From Malachius bipustulatus (lineage: Eukaryota > Arthropoda > Insecta > Coleoptera > Melyridae), in NCBI GenBank assembly GCA_910589415.1, contig OU342639.1, forward strand, positions 25,428,268 to 25,492,267: a stretch of DNA of 64,000 nucleotides, given 5' to 3'. A program made the translations under genes and the position numbers. Below the pieces are notes generated by a model that saw nothing but the letters and a program-made list of their open reading frames with translations, did no database searches and was not told the origin of the DNA. Positions 23,761-34,765 of the stretch are shown piece by piece (the first letter of the stretch is position 1; each line of letters opens with the position of its first letter).

Positions 23761-24520
23761 AGATTGCAACTCCACTTATCGCACATTCCAGCCGAACCTA
23801 TAAATCTAGCTTTATCAGGAAATCCACGAATGGACACGAATAGAAATCCAGATGGATTCCCGGCAAGATAGTCACTTGCTTGGGGGACAAATAACGAAAT
23901 AAAATATAACGACAAACGATTTAAAAATACATATTGAACAAATTAAATCATTCGCGAGTACTTCGCAATCGACAAGCACTAACACTCAAGATCAAAGAGT
24001 AGAAGATTACAGTGCTATACAACCATCCTGTAGAATTAATTTTTTTTTAGCCGAAAGCTTTTGAAGTAATCCCCATGGCCAACGAAGCACTGACTATAAA
24101 ATAGGAATGTGCAAATTCTAACAGATAGTAAAGATGTGCTGTCAGCTCTAGACAATCTCAGAATAGCTTTTGGTCTTGTAATAAAGTGCGCTGAAGTCCT
24201 TGATAAACTTCCACTACACAACAACGTAAAAGTGAGTTAAAGGGAATGGTGAAGACAAAGGAAATCTAATAGAAAATTAGCTGGCCCGGGCCAGAATTTA
24301 ACCCTGTGGTCCCTGAACCATTTGTGCCTCTGGCACAAACTGCTATCAGAGCCCTAATCAAAGATATAACATATCAAGATGACGTAAAAATATGTCGAAA
24401 CTTAAAGACATGATGCCAATGCAGGCTAGCAATAATTACTAGCCCTGACCCGAAAATGGCTAAATATCTCCTGATTCTCCTGTAGCTATCATAAACCAGC
24501 CTAAGACTCCTATTGGTCTT
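23761..24520. other. Probable decayed retroelement flank
   Basis: Directly downstream of the integrase relic; may include its C-terminal tail (IPGKI-like words near 23860) but nothing firm. No independent gene is recognised. Confidence 0.3.
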
Positions 24521-24524
24521 TATT

Positions 24525-25130
24525 CTTAATACTGCAGGCTAAATAAACACCTTCATGCAATTGGGATACCACGGGAGCCAAAGTGCAGACTGACATAGCT
24601 AGAATTGGGCATACCCCGCCAGAGCACGTCCTTGGATGTTTGGAGAAACAGTAGATGGTGGGGCTGTTCACTCGAGAGGAAGTACAACCAGTCCAATGGG
24701 GGCATCGGTTCCAGTGAGAAATTCTCCAAAATTCAGATCCAGATCCAAATTTACCAAGAGGGCGAAAATTGGGTTTCATAGGGCTATTTGACCATATTGT
24801 TTACCTATTTATAACTTAAAAGTTATATTATCCCAGGTGTCGATAATAAGTAATACATTTTTTGGGCACTGCGGACTAAAAAACATCTTCACATGATGGG
24901 AATCAACCCTGACCCACTATGAAGGGAATGTCACGAATTTCAGTGGATCTATGATTGGATCACATCATCCAAGCCTGAACGACCCCTCTGGAGCCGCTAC
25001 GTGTTCCCGGGTTCAGTTCTATGTGAGCCTGGGATGGCTTAGGAGAGAGGCCACTAGGAAAAGGAGGAAGCGCAACGGGCCACCTGAACCTTTAGTGCAG
25101 CGAACTTGTTCTGCCCTCCCAAGAATCCAG
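24525..25130 (+). pseudogene. Two decayed LINE RNase H/C-terminal tails
   Basis: Two stretches, at about 24538-24620 and 24865-24940, read NKHLHAIGIPREPKCR and, with one stop, KKHLHMMGINPDPL. Both match the pattern N/KxHLHxxGIxxxPxC found after the RNase H domain of R1/LOA/I-type LINEs. The second is followed at about 25020-25110 by a basic tail (GWLRREATRKRRKRNGPPEP). The two are ~325 bp apart and in the same orientation, which suggests two truncated insertions or a local duplication. Coding is broken. Confidence 0.45.
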
Positions 25131-25770
25131 AATCCAGAAGTAAATTATGCGGAACGTATTTTAATTCAATTAAACCGTTATATGTTGAGTATCGATATTG
25201 GGTATCAGTTGAGCGCATGCTCATCATAATATTTAGGGCACACCTACCACTCTAGGTTAAATTTCGGTAAAATTCAGAGAAAATTAAATTTCCCTTACTC
25301 TTAGAAAAAGAGTACGTACGTACCTTCACAAAAATAGCTTCCATAGCATTACCACTTTCGGTTCAATGTGTGAAATGCAATCTGAACTCGAATTTGTGGA
25401 GTAGTTGTAATACGTGTTACCTACGCAGGAATACTGCAGAAACTTTCTGATAGAAGCGAATAATATTCTGATGAAGTGAAGTGCTTGATTGTTATTGGTT
25501 CTAACTTTGACGCTATTGTTTCGCCTAATTTAGTTACGTAGATGAGTGTTCAAATTGATGACAATGCAAATGCAAATTGTCTTGTATGAATTTAAATTTG
25601 AAATTAATACCTTCAACGCAATTTAGATACTCTTAATATGGATTGATGAAGACGAATAAAAAACATTCATTAGTGTAATTCATAATTTGTAGAAGACTGT
25701 GTAAATGATTTGAGTATTTATGGGCCATTTTGGAGCATTTATTTTGTTTTGGAGACTACTTTGACACTAA
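25131..25770. other. No gene recognised
   Basis: AT-rich DNA up to the start of the right outer-family copy; no motif found. Confidence 0.4.
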
Positions 25771-26344
25771 TAAAAACCTTCTTGCGCATCAATCGCAGAA
25801 ATAGTGTATTATTATGCGATTCAATTATGAAAATTTTTGCCGCCTTTTAAATTGGCTTTCTGAATATTTCCATAGTCAGGTCGAATTTGCGTAGTGGTTT
25901 ACTGTGAAAATTCATTTCATTTCGCTTGAAAGCGTGCCATAAAATAGATTTTTACACATAATAAACCAAAAAAAAATTGACAAAATTTAACAATCTCGTC
26001 CCTTTTCCTATACCCGCCACTGACTAACTTTAAAAAGTTACAGGCGAGTTCTGAAAATCGAACATTTGAAATTTTGGAGAAATAAAAATCATGTAAAAAA
26101 ATTCGAATAACTCCGCCATTTCTCTTATTTGCTTCTTTAAATTTTGGAGAGTTAAAGTTTATTAGTATAGTTGTCTACTCTGAAAATTTCAGGTGAATTC
26201 TCTCAAAAATGTGCTCATAATCAGTTGAAGAAATTTAGCCATTTTTACCATTTTCTTACCCACGCCACTAGCTTATTAATGAAAATAATTAAAATTTTAT
26301 TGCATTAATTCAAATTTCAAATCATTTTAATCCAATCTTGTTAA

Positions 26345-26605
26345 TAAAGGTGTGTAGGAGTTTTTATTTTCTGCAATTGGGGTTGCCAGGAGTAGGCATA
26401 TCTGCATGGGTAGTCCCGCCCGAGCCGAGCGCCAGCGCTGGTGGGTGCTCGTTTTAAATAAGTTTCAAGTAGTCCCGGGTCTGAATATTAAGGGTACACG
26501 ACGCATCGCTGATGGGCTTTTCCTCATTTTTATATTATTCTAATAATAAACATTCAATCGTTAAGTTATTAGACAAGCCTTTAATTGCCATTCTCATTAT
26601 TTTGT
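26345..26605. other. Unrelated segment replacing part of the inner unit
   Basis: Homology to the left copy stops near CAATCTTGTTAATAAAGG and resumes at GAAAACCATGCC. In between is a GC-richer stretch (GCCGAGCGCCAGCGCTGG) not seen elsewhere in the window. It replaces rather than adds to about 300 bp, which points to gene conversion or an indel pair. Confidence 0.5.
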
Positions 26606-26805
26606 TCGGCGAAAACCATGCCACATGGACCGGATTTTTCGAAATTTTAAAGGACACCCTGTAGAAGTAACGCGACTTTTGAAAATTTTTTCAACAAAAA
26701 TTTAACGTCATCCCAAAGTTTCACAAGACCCCGTAAAAAAATTCTTTCACTAATCTTGAAAGATGATACGAAGGCGTAGAAGCGCCACACGAGTTTTATT
26801 TTTAA

Positions 26806-26925
26806 AATTCCGAGTTTAAACTCGGAATTCCGACTTTAAACTCGGAATTCCGACTTTAAACTAGGAATTCCGAATTTAAACTCGGAATTCCGAGTTTAAA
26901 CTCGGAATTCCGAGATTAAACTCGG
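26806..26925. repeat. Left array: six 20-bp palindromic units
   Basis: Each unit is AATTCCGAGTTTAAACTCGG or a one- to two-base variant. The unit is its own reverse complement and contains both GAATTC and GTTTAAAC when intact. Confidence 0.95.
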
Positions 26926-27363
26926 AATTAGAGGCGGGCCTAGCAGGTGTGCTATGATTGGCCCGCACGCAGGCGGCAAGTTCATAGGGGCGGCGGGCGG
27001 AAGTAAAAATCCGATCATAAATCATAACAAAATAACAAAAAATATCAAAATATCATGATAGACTTAGTTATTACAGTGTAGCACAAACATTACCTTTATA
27101 GTATTAAGTTCTGAATCCATACTGCACTAAATTTTAAATCCATCAATAATCACTGGCTTGTTCCCGGCATTATAGCCATCCTATGTATTATCTTATGAAA
27201 AAGGGCGGATAATTACCAGTCGCCCTTGCGGACGCCGAATATCTTAGGATGGCTCTGGCCGCGGAACAACCCGATTCAGCTTGTTTTATAATAAAAGTTT
27301 ATAACAAAGACTTTGACCATATTGAGACCAGATGTTGGCTCTAACGTAACTCCATTCAACTCT

Positions 27364-28829
27364 ACAGGGTGTTTCACCAGCAGACTGACATAGCTTAGGT
27401 AGGTATTATAAGTTTTTCAAGTCGATTCGGGATCTGGTATTGAAATTATTCTGAGACCCTTCGATTGGATGGAATTTAATGAAATTTCGTAGATATGCTC
27501 TGCTAATGATACTTAATACCTCGCATTTTTCTTCGATTCGAAAACTGCAGGACCGTACTTAATTTTTCAGGTCTCTATCGGTTTTCTTAAAAAGTTCAAC
27601 CTGTATTATGCATTTTCTTCAAAGTGTAGTACCATTTCCTACATGAAAAATGCTACAATTGCGGTAAAAAATTCCTTTGCACTATTAAACTGAATTGAGA
27701 AGAAAATGAAAAATTTTTAGTTTTTTCAGAATTTCAATTTATGGTTGTTACTAATTTTCGAAAACCCAAATGTGATTTTTTTAAACTTATGTATTTTGTT
27801 GCTATTTCGAATAAATTTGCTTGATCTACAGATTTAGCCAAGATTAATTAGGAACCACTCTAGATTTTTTCGAGCTAACAATAAGTTTTAATAAGAAAAA
27901 CAGCTAAAAGAAGAAATGGTAATTTTGATGATAACCCATAATAACACATAAGCGTATAAAAAATACAATTTTAGCACATAAACAAATAAGCGAAACAGAA
28001 AGAAAAATATCAAAAAAGTATGGTGGCCTGTTTGAACATTATCTGCACTGAATTGCAGTTTTTCTTCCTAAAATTTGTGTTGATATTTTTCTTTCTGTTT
28101 CGCTTATGTACTTATTTGTTTATGTGTTAATGGGCTAAATTGTGTTACTTATACGCTTATGTGTTTGTTTGTCATTAAAATTACCATATCTTCGTTCAGT
28201 TGTTGTTCTTATTAACACTTGAGTTTTTTCTTGTTAAAACTTATATTTAGCTCTAAAAAAATCTATAACTTTCACTAATCTTGGCTAAATCTGCAGATCA
28301 AGCAAGTTTATTTGAAATAACTACAAAATATTTATGCAAGTTTTAAGAAATAATATTTGATTTTTCGAAAATACAAACATGCATTGAAATGGTGCAAAAT
28401 CTAAAAGTTTTTATTTTGTTCTCGATTCAGTGTAATGGTGCCAGTAATTATTTTTATCGCAATTGTAGCATTTTTAATGTAGTTTTAGAAAATGGTTTAA
28501 ACTAAACTTTTAAAAAATACACCCTGCATGTATTTTTTGACAAAACCGATAGAGACCTAAAAAATTAACTACGGCCCTGCAGTTTTCGAATCGACGAAAA
28601 ATGCGAGGTATTAAGTATCATTAGCAGAGCATATCTACCAAATTTCAATAAATTCTATCAATTCGTTCAAAAGATACTGCTCATCAAAAATTTCGGCAAA
28701 ATGCATGAATCACCCTGTAACATCGAAACGAAGGGCCTCAGAAAAATTTCAAAACCAGATCCCGAATCATTATCTTGAAAACCTACACCAACCCTTAAGC
28801 TATGTCGGTGTGCTGGTGAAACACCCTAT
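27364..28829. mobile_element. 1.5-kb long-inverted-repeat element inside foldback
   Basis: ACAGGGTGTTTCACCAGCAGACTGACATAGCTTA at the left is mirrored by TAAGCTATGTCGGTGTGCTGGTGAAACACCCTAT at the right. The arms stay complementary, with divergence, to a centre near 28045 (AAACAGAAAGAAAAATATC / GATATTTTTCTTTCTGTTT). Essentially the whole element is stem. It carries no coding frame. Confidence 0.85.
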
Positions 28830-29157
28830 ACATATATTGTCCGGTAACGCTAAAATCTACCAGTATGAATGTTGTTATTGCTTAGTGTGATTAACATTTT
28901 CGCACTTGTTTTTTCAAAATAATTTCTCGAACCCCCCTGATTTTCGGGGGATATATTTCGCACCAATAAGCCCCGCGGTGCAGCAGAACTTACCTAATCT
29001 AAAATAACGTTTCCATTGGTGTTTAATTTTTACCTACAAAAAATTGGTTTTTGCCCTCCCATTGGTAGACATTTCTTCTTAAGAGGGGGGCGAGGGGCGG
29101 CAATTTTTGTATCGCCACGCAGACGGCAAATAATAGGCTAGACCCCGCCCTCTTAGG

Positions 29158-29357
29158 AATTCCGAGTTTAAACTCGGAATTCCGAGTTTAAACTCGGAAT
29201 TCCGAGTTTAAACTCGGAATTCCGAGTTTAAAGTCGGAATTCCTAGTTTAAAGTCGGAATTCCGAGTTTGAACTCGGAATTCCGAGTTTAAAGTCGGAAT
29301 TCCGAGATTAAACTCGGAATTCCGAGTTTAAAGTCGGAATTCCGAGTTTAAACTCGG
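29158..29357. repeat. Right array: ten 20-bp palindromic units
   Basis: Same unit as the left array with scattered variants (AAAGTCGG, CCTAGTTT). Some variants are shared between neighbouring units, which suggests growth by unequal exchange within the array. Confidence 0.95.
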
Positions 29358-30242
29358 AATTTTAAAAATAAAACTCGTGTGGCGCTTCTACGCCTTCGTA
29401 AGATGAAGCTACTAGAACGTTTTTAAAATTTTAGAGAAATTAACATCATGTAAAATAAATTCGAATATCTCCGCCATTTTTTTTTATTTAATCCTTGAAA
29501 TTTTTGAAGATTAAAGAGTATTAGTATAGTTGTCTACTGTAAAAATTTTAGTTCAATTCCTTCAAAAATGTGCTCAAAAACGGTTATAGAAATTTAGTCA
29601 TTTTTACCCTTTTCCTACCCACGCCACTGGCTTATTAATAAAAATAATGCAAATTTTATTGCATTAACTCAAATTTAAAAAAAATTTCTTCCAATCCTGT
29701 TAATTTTATTTGAAATTATTTTACCATCTTGCTCATACAGGGGTTCAAAAAATAGTAAATTTTCCAAAAATTCAAATGGTCGCCATTTTTAAACGGCTCG
29801 GCCGATTTTGCTCAAGTGCAATACCAGACCACTCCTTGTAGACATCTTACTCTCACAAAAATTTCAGCCCCCTAGATTGAAAACTGCGGCCTGAAACCGT
29901 GCCTCAAGGACCGGATTTTTGGAATTTTGAAAGAACACCCTGTAGAAGTAACGTAACTTTTGGAAATTTTTTCAACGAAAATCTAACGTCATTCTAAAGT
30001 TTTACAAGAATCCAAAATTTCGTTCACTAATCTTGAAAGATAAAGCTACAGGAGCGTTTTTAAAATCGAAAAATCGTGATTTTGGAGAAATAAATATCAA
30101 ATATATCGTGGGCAGGTGAATTTTTGAAAACCACTTTTTCGTAATCTGGGGGTCATGATCGGTGGACATTTGATGAGTTTGGGTGATTTTTGGAAAGTGA
30201 TGTCGTCCTCAATAGTGTATTTTTTTGTTAAAAAATACACTA

Positions 30243-32395
30243 AAATATAAAAACTATTTACGTACTGATAAAGTATACCAAATTTGATTGTACCTTTTGT
30301 TGCTGGGTTTCTGCTAATGCTGTTTATTAGTCAAGACAAAAAAACGTAGCTTTTGGTTTTTTTTCCGTCATGTAAATTGAAAACAAAGCATTCAACCCCC
30401 TGCCTGTATGTAGCATAATATGCGTACATGATCGTTACAAAGTTGTTCGAGTATACAAACCTAATGTAAGCTTTATAAATTGATTCTTTGTTATTTATTT
30501 TGAGAAAAATGAGAACAGGATTCCTCTCATTTATATAAATTCGTTTTGCTATTTGAGAAATTTGTCATGTTTTAAGTTGAGTTATTCTTCTGGTGTAGAA
30601 AAATGAATCAAGGCAATTTACTGAACATAATTTTTCACTTTATTTTCCAAGAGAGACAAATAATATCCCAACTTTTATTCTCAAATGAACATACTTCAAA
30701 TATTGTATTAGTCGAGACACGTCAAGCTGACAGTTTCGCAAACTTCCTAACTTGTTTGGTGACTAGGCATTCGGTAGATATCAAATTTCGAGCCTGACAG
30801 GGACCATGTAATAATTCTTATTCCACTCCAACTAAACTAAACCTTGAAGGAACCTTTGAATTTATTGCCTGAGTCCTGATTATAGCCCCCAGAACATATT
30901 TAGTTCTTATTCTTTTGAATCATCCGCTGGTAAATAATGGGCTAAAATGTTTAGCATTAATAAGCAAAATATTGAAAACCTATATGCAATTACGTTCCAG
31001 GGGCAGTTATAATATTTGGTACGGTTTCTGCATCGGAGAGAAAAAAGAAGAGCTCTTCAGAAGTCAAGCGGGATTAAATAATCGAAGAATAATTAGCTAC
31101 ACGATTTAACCATTTCGTGTTAGAACAGGGAGGACCTTTTACAGTTTTAGTCTGAGCGGGCCCTTGACTTTACGCTGCCATGTTTCATCAAGGGTCCTTT
31201 TAATATTATCACCGATCCCATTGTTCAGTATCAAATTAACACTAACAACTTTCCAGAAGGGTTGAATAAATTATTTACTCTTACGCAGGGTCGAAGTTGG
31301 AGCACGATTTTATCTGCGAAGGACGATCGTGCGGAAGGAGAATCTTGATTAAATAATGTCAAAATTCTATCAATGAGTTTTGTATAGTCGTTTCGAAATT
31401 GATTGCAGGTGACACTATTTAAGGAAAGTACATCTTTTATGTATTCTTGAAACGTGTATTATCAGCGAGCGAATGTTATATTTTGAGCAACTCCTATAGG
31501 AAGTTTAACCATTTTATGTGGATTATAAATTATTTATTGGAAGGATGAGGAATCAAAATTTATTACTCATGAATAATGCATGTCGGTTTCGACATATTTT
31601 CAGATTACCCGTGCTACGTTCTTAAATATTTCTCTAAATCGAGGTAGCTAACATTAAAACATACAAAAGAATGAAAAACTTCAGAACAGAGTGGATATCT
31701 ATGGAAACTTTATCGACTGCGCTGAAAAATCGAAGGACAATAATTAAAAATAACTCGTCAAATAGATGATTGGTGCTTCCACAACCATTCATTAGAATAT
31801 AATCACTAGGACTCAAGGATAATTTTTTATTACCTTCTCCTTGATTTAGAGTTATTTTAATCGAAGAGAAATAACTTGATAGATTCACACAAAGAAGATT
31901 AAATGTTTCATTTAATATTCACAAAGCGCGCGTGTTAGTAATCCCACCCCCGTTTCGAAGGAAGAATAAATATCACTAAGGCAATCCAGACGGCAATGCC
32001 GCATGCTGTATCTACGGCCGATTTAGTTTACTGGAAACAATTTGCATTTTTCCATTCAGTTGAGCAGTGCAATTATTGGTAACCGCACGCGAGACATTGC
32101 ACGAGATGAGAATGTCCTCCAGTTTTCTCGATCTCTACCACGAATTCAAGTCAACTAGGAAATTAGAACGCCGTTTACATTCGATAGAAATCGATACAAT
32201 TAGTTGATAAAGGAGTTTCAAACTGTTTCTGTACAGATTCTTCAATTCATGTTCTCGCATTTATATAGAAAGTGCGACTGGTTGACTGAACGGTGGAAAA
32301 TTGAAATTACTCTCTAATACAATTTCTAACTTGCAGTTTTATCCAATTGTCTTTCCCGGCAGGAATTTAGTTACATTTTATAGACAGACATACAG
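30243..32395. other. No gene recognised
   Basis: AT-rich, apparently single-copy DNA. Frames of 60-85 codons (30603, 30915, 31634) show no domain. Confidence 0.4.
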
Positions 32396-32399
32396 ATTA

Positions 32400-32560
32400 A
32401 TCGAGTTTATGTATTTATTTATTTATTCATCCATTTGCTCAACAGAACAAGTTCGCTTACAGGCGAACTTCACAAGATAGATATCCTTCACAAGATAGAT
32501 AGATAGATATATGAATTCTTTATTTGTGCATCTTCATTATAAAACACAAGTCAGCAGCAG
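32400..32560 (-). mobile_element. Possible truncated retroposon with simple tail
   Basis: (TTTA)n at 32409-32425 is followed by AACAAGTTCGCTTACAGGCGAACTT, a small stem, and a GATA run (32475-32507). A simple-repeat tail next to a short body recalls the 3' ends of RTE/R1-type retroposons in minus orientation. No target duplication was found. Confidence 0.3.
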
Positions 32561-33466
32561 AAGTATAAAACAACAAAGGAACAGATAAACATAAACCACC
32601 GTAATGATCTTATTCCTAAAGCCCTCCGAAAAAAGGGAAACATTGAACTCAGAAGCATTTTAAACGGGGGTTTTGAGCAATGTTCTTTTTAAGTATTTTT
32701 CTAATGAACCATCAATACCTCTTCCAGATATCATTTAGAAAATTCTTTAATACAAAATATTTTTCCTACGACCACTATACAAAACACTACTTTGCGCATC
32801 GTTTTTTGTGCGCAAACTAGCAGATTTCTCACGTATCCAAAACTATGCGACAAAGTGACATAACGCATAGCCAAAAATCGTTTCCGTACAGTTTTAATGT
32901 AAACAATAGTGATGGGCGGTAACTGAGAACTCAACTGTTACTTATTGTTAATGGAATAACTATTCATTTAAAGCTTCAAGGTAATAAAATAAACACAAAT
33001 GGGATAACATAGAACCCGACAAGACTATAAAATATACTCATTATTCTCTTGTGACAGTAATTATTAAAATTTACGAGTTGATCGCTAATAACAGCATTGG
33101 TAGCGTTCAAATCAAATTCACGAACGTGATCGTGAAAATAACTCGCACACCTCTACGCTCTACCACAGTCCTCTACTAACTTCCATCGACGACGCACAGC
33201 GCCTGCGTTGTGTAGAAGTTGCATATCAATGATATACTAACCTCTCTTAAATCATTGTTATTATCTACCACGTCTCCACGCTCACGTCACTTATTTTTAG
33301 TTTATACGGAGTCTAATAATAAACTATAATAATATTGTTCGTAAGAATTCAATGATTTATCAGTATATAATAGTAATAATAAAAAGTCTTCGGTAGAATT
33401 GAAAATAATACCTACCTAGGTAGGTAGTCTGAAAAAATAAACTTTAGTTAGGTACCTATCATTATA
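32561..33466. other. No gene recognised
   Basis: AT-rich DNA with CCTACCTAGGTAGGTAG at about 33412. A GC-richer patch at 33120-33200 has no open exon-like frame. Confidence 0.4.
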
Positions 33467-33673
33467 ATGGATTGTAATTCCTCTGAATCTGAAGCATAAA
33501 ATACACCACCTGAAGTCAGAAAACAAGCAGGTTTGTGTTCTTTGAATTTGCTACCTGTAGTTTCGAGAGAAAAATACGAATCTGCTTATAAACATTTCAT
33601 AAATTGGAGAAAAGGTCATAAAAGCAGAGCATTGTCACAAAAAATTTATGTGTTAAATTTGTTAAATAATTAA
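33467..33673 (+). pseudogene. Tyrosine-recombinase-like (Crypton-type) N-terminal fragment
   Basis: A frame from ATG 33467 to TAA 33673 has one internal TAA at codon 11. It contains LLPVVSREKYESAYKHF followed by INWRKG, which matches the N-terminal core-binding (SAM-like) region seen in insect tyrosine-recombinase-like genes related to Crypton elements. The catalytic domain (R-H-R-Y) is absent. An inverted-repeat element starts ~25 bp downstream and may have interrupted the copy. The recognition comes from memory of the family pattern, not from a search. Confidence 0.55.
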
Positions 33674-33698
33674 TCTGTTAAATTATGGTCGTAGGAAA

Positions 33699-33832
33699 GT
33701 ACTGTGTGAAGCACGTGCGGAAAAGAAATTTCACACTCGTGTGAATTGTGACACTCGACTTCGTCTCGTGTCACAATTGTTTCACACTCGTGAGAAATTT
33801 TCTCTTTTCCGCACTTGTTTCACAATATACTA
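33699..33832. mobile_element. Small foldback element, about 134 bp
   Basis: AGTACTGTGTGAAGCACGTGCGGAAAAGAAATTTCACACTCGTG is mirrored by CACGAGTGTGAAACAATTGTGAC in complement, and GTGCGGAAAAGA by TCTTTTCCGCAC. The stem is ~60 bp with a short loop around TCGACTTCGTCTCG. It is a MITE-size hairpin with no coding. Confidence 0.75.
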
Positions 33833-34375
33833 TCACCCAATTGTTTCGTTCGTGCCAGGAACGATTAGAACACTTTTGGCACCAGGACGGTCTCACACAT
33901 TTTGAGCACAAACGGCAACATTCCGATTCAGTCAATTACTTAAAGTTCATAATAAATCTAGTGCAGTAGACAGCCTAGTTAAGAGATGAGCATCCAATGA
34001 AACCTTGATTCAACTTCAGTCCATTGCAAATAAAGTTAAACAAACCTCTCCTCCGCACTGCTGAGTGCTCCTACAGCCAACATCGGTCATCCATGTCTAT
34101 CGATTGATTTTATTATCCTCAGCATATAATATGCTGTGGTAGATCGGTTCAATATGAACAACTAAAGGCCCCTGAACAGAACCTTCAGGTACACCTAATT
34201 TAACTACACAAACTCTGAAAGTAATACCATTTAGCCCACCAGTTCTGCTCGTTCGGTAAGATCGCAGCAGCTGCATAGACACACCTCTGATGCCACAATA
34301 TTCGAGCTTCAGATAGAGAATAGCGTAGCAACCACTCGCTCACACCCAGAGACAGACAACGGAAATAGCCGGTCT
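33833..34375. other. No gene recognised
   Basis: Several short overlapping frames on both strands; no domain recognised. Confidence 0.4.
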
Positions 34376-34451
34376 GACTGTCTAATTGTTCAGTGGTAAA
34401 ATCTCTGGTGCTACTCCAAAAGACCGGAGTTCGAGTCCCCGACGGGCAGTT
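34376..34451 (+). mobile_element. tRNA-like SINE head or tRNA pseudogene, copy 1
   Basis: 76 bases with a 5'/3' pairing GACTGTC/GGCAGTT, an A-box-like TTCAGTGGTAAAATC and a B-box GTTCGAGTCCC. The T stem has one mismatch. The A/B boxes resemble tRNA-Gly, but the fold is imperfect, so it is more likely the Pol III promoter of a SINE than a working tRNA. Copy 2 at 34685 shares AAGACCGG, TTCGAGTCCCC and ACGGGCAG. Confidence 0.6.
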
Positions 34452-34684
34452 TCCACTTTCATTCGTTCGTATTGGTGACCCCGTATCACGAAAAACATCT
34501 GCAAACACTCTCCCTATTCAATTCAAACAATCAATTCACTTGATTTCGTCGCCTAATTCACAGAGGTACCGGACAACGGTTCGTAAGAACGAATCAAGAT
34601 AAACACAATCACAAGTGGAGGGGAGTAGTGTAGCGTTCACTTACACAGAGATGGGAAGACAACTCAAATAGTCTAATTATTGTA

Positions 34685-34765
34685 GGAAGCACTTTAGTAC
34701 AGTGGTAGAATCTCTGACGCGACTGCAGAAGACCGGGGGGTTCGAGTCCCCCACGGGCAGCTTCC
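34685..34765 (+). mobile_element. tRNA-like SINE head or tRNA pseudogene, copy 2
   Basis: 81 bases closed by GGAAGC/GCTTCC, with ACAGTGGTAGAATC (A box) and a perfect T arm GGGGGTTCGAGTCCCCC. It is longer than a normal class I tRNA and has no clean anticodon arm. It lies in the same orientation as copy 1, about 310 bp downstream. Confidence 0.6.

Larger units (their letters stand above)
26767..29400. mobile_element. Foldback-type element with palindromic tandem ends
   Basis: The termini are TACGAAGGCGTAGAAGCGCC and its exact complement, followed inwards by ACACGAGTTTTATTTTTAAAATTCCGAG. They flank arrays of 20-bp units, six on the left and ten on the right. The host sequence AGATGA is duplicated on both sides (26761-26766, 29401-29406). 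The left outer copy shows the uninterrupted site. Inside the arrays, GC-rich mirrored sequence follows (GGCGGCAAG/CTTGCCGCC-like words near 26970 and 29100). No transposase frame is present, so it would need a helper. The architecture is that of Drosophila FB/Galileo-like foldbacks; a 6-bp (perhaps 7-bp) duplication differs from their usual length. Confidence 0.85.
25771..30242 (+). mobile_element. Hairpin-ended repeat family, right copy
   Basis: Homology with the left copy starts at AATAAAAACCTTCTTGCGCATCAATCGC and runs through the 5' segment (25771-26060) and the inner unit (26060-26766). It is then interrupted by the foldback element, resumes at 29401 with the outer unit, and ends at the hairpin 30213-30242. 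Removing the foldback (26767-29400) restores a ~1.8-kb element close in length to the left copy. About 260 bp (26345-26605) has been replaced by unrelated sequence. No transposase-like frame is visible. Confidence 0.75.

Noticed and set aside
26806..26925. CRISPR-like regularly spaced repeat
   Set aside because: The 20-bp units are contiguous with no spacers, mirrored at the other end of an element with TIRs and a target duplication, in an animal genome.
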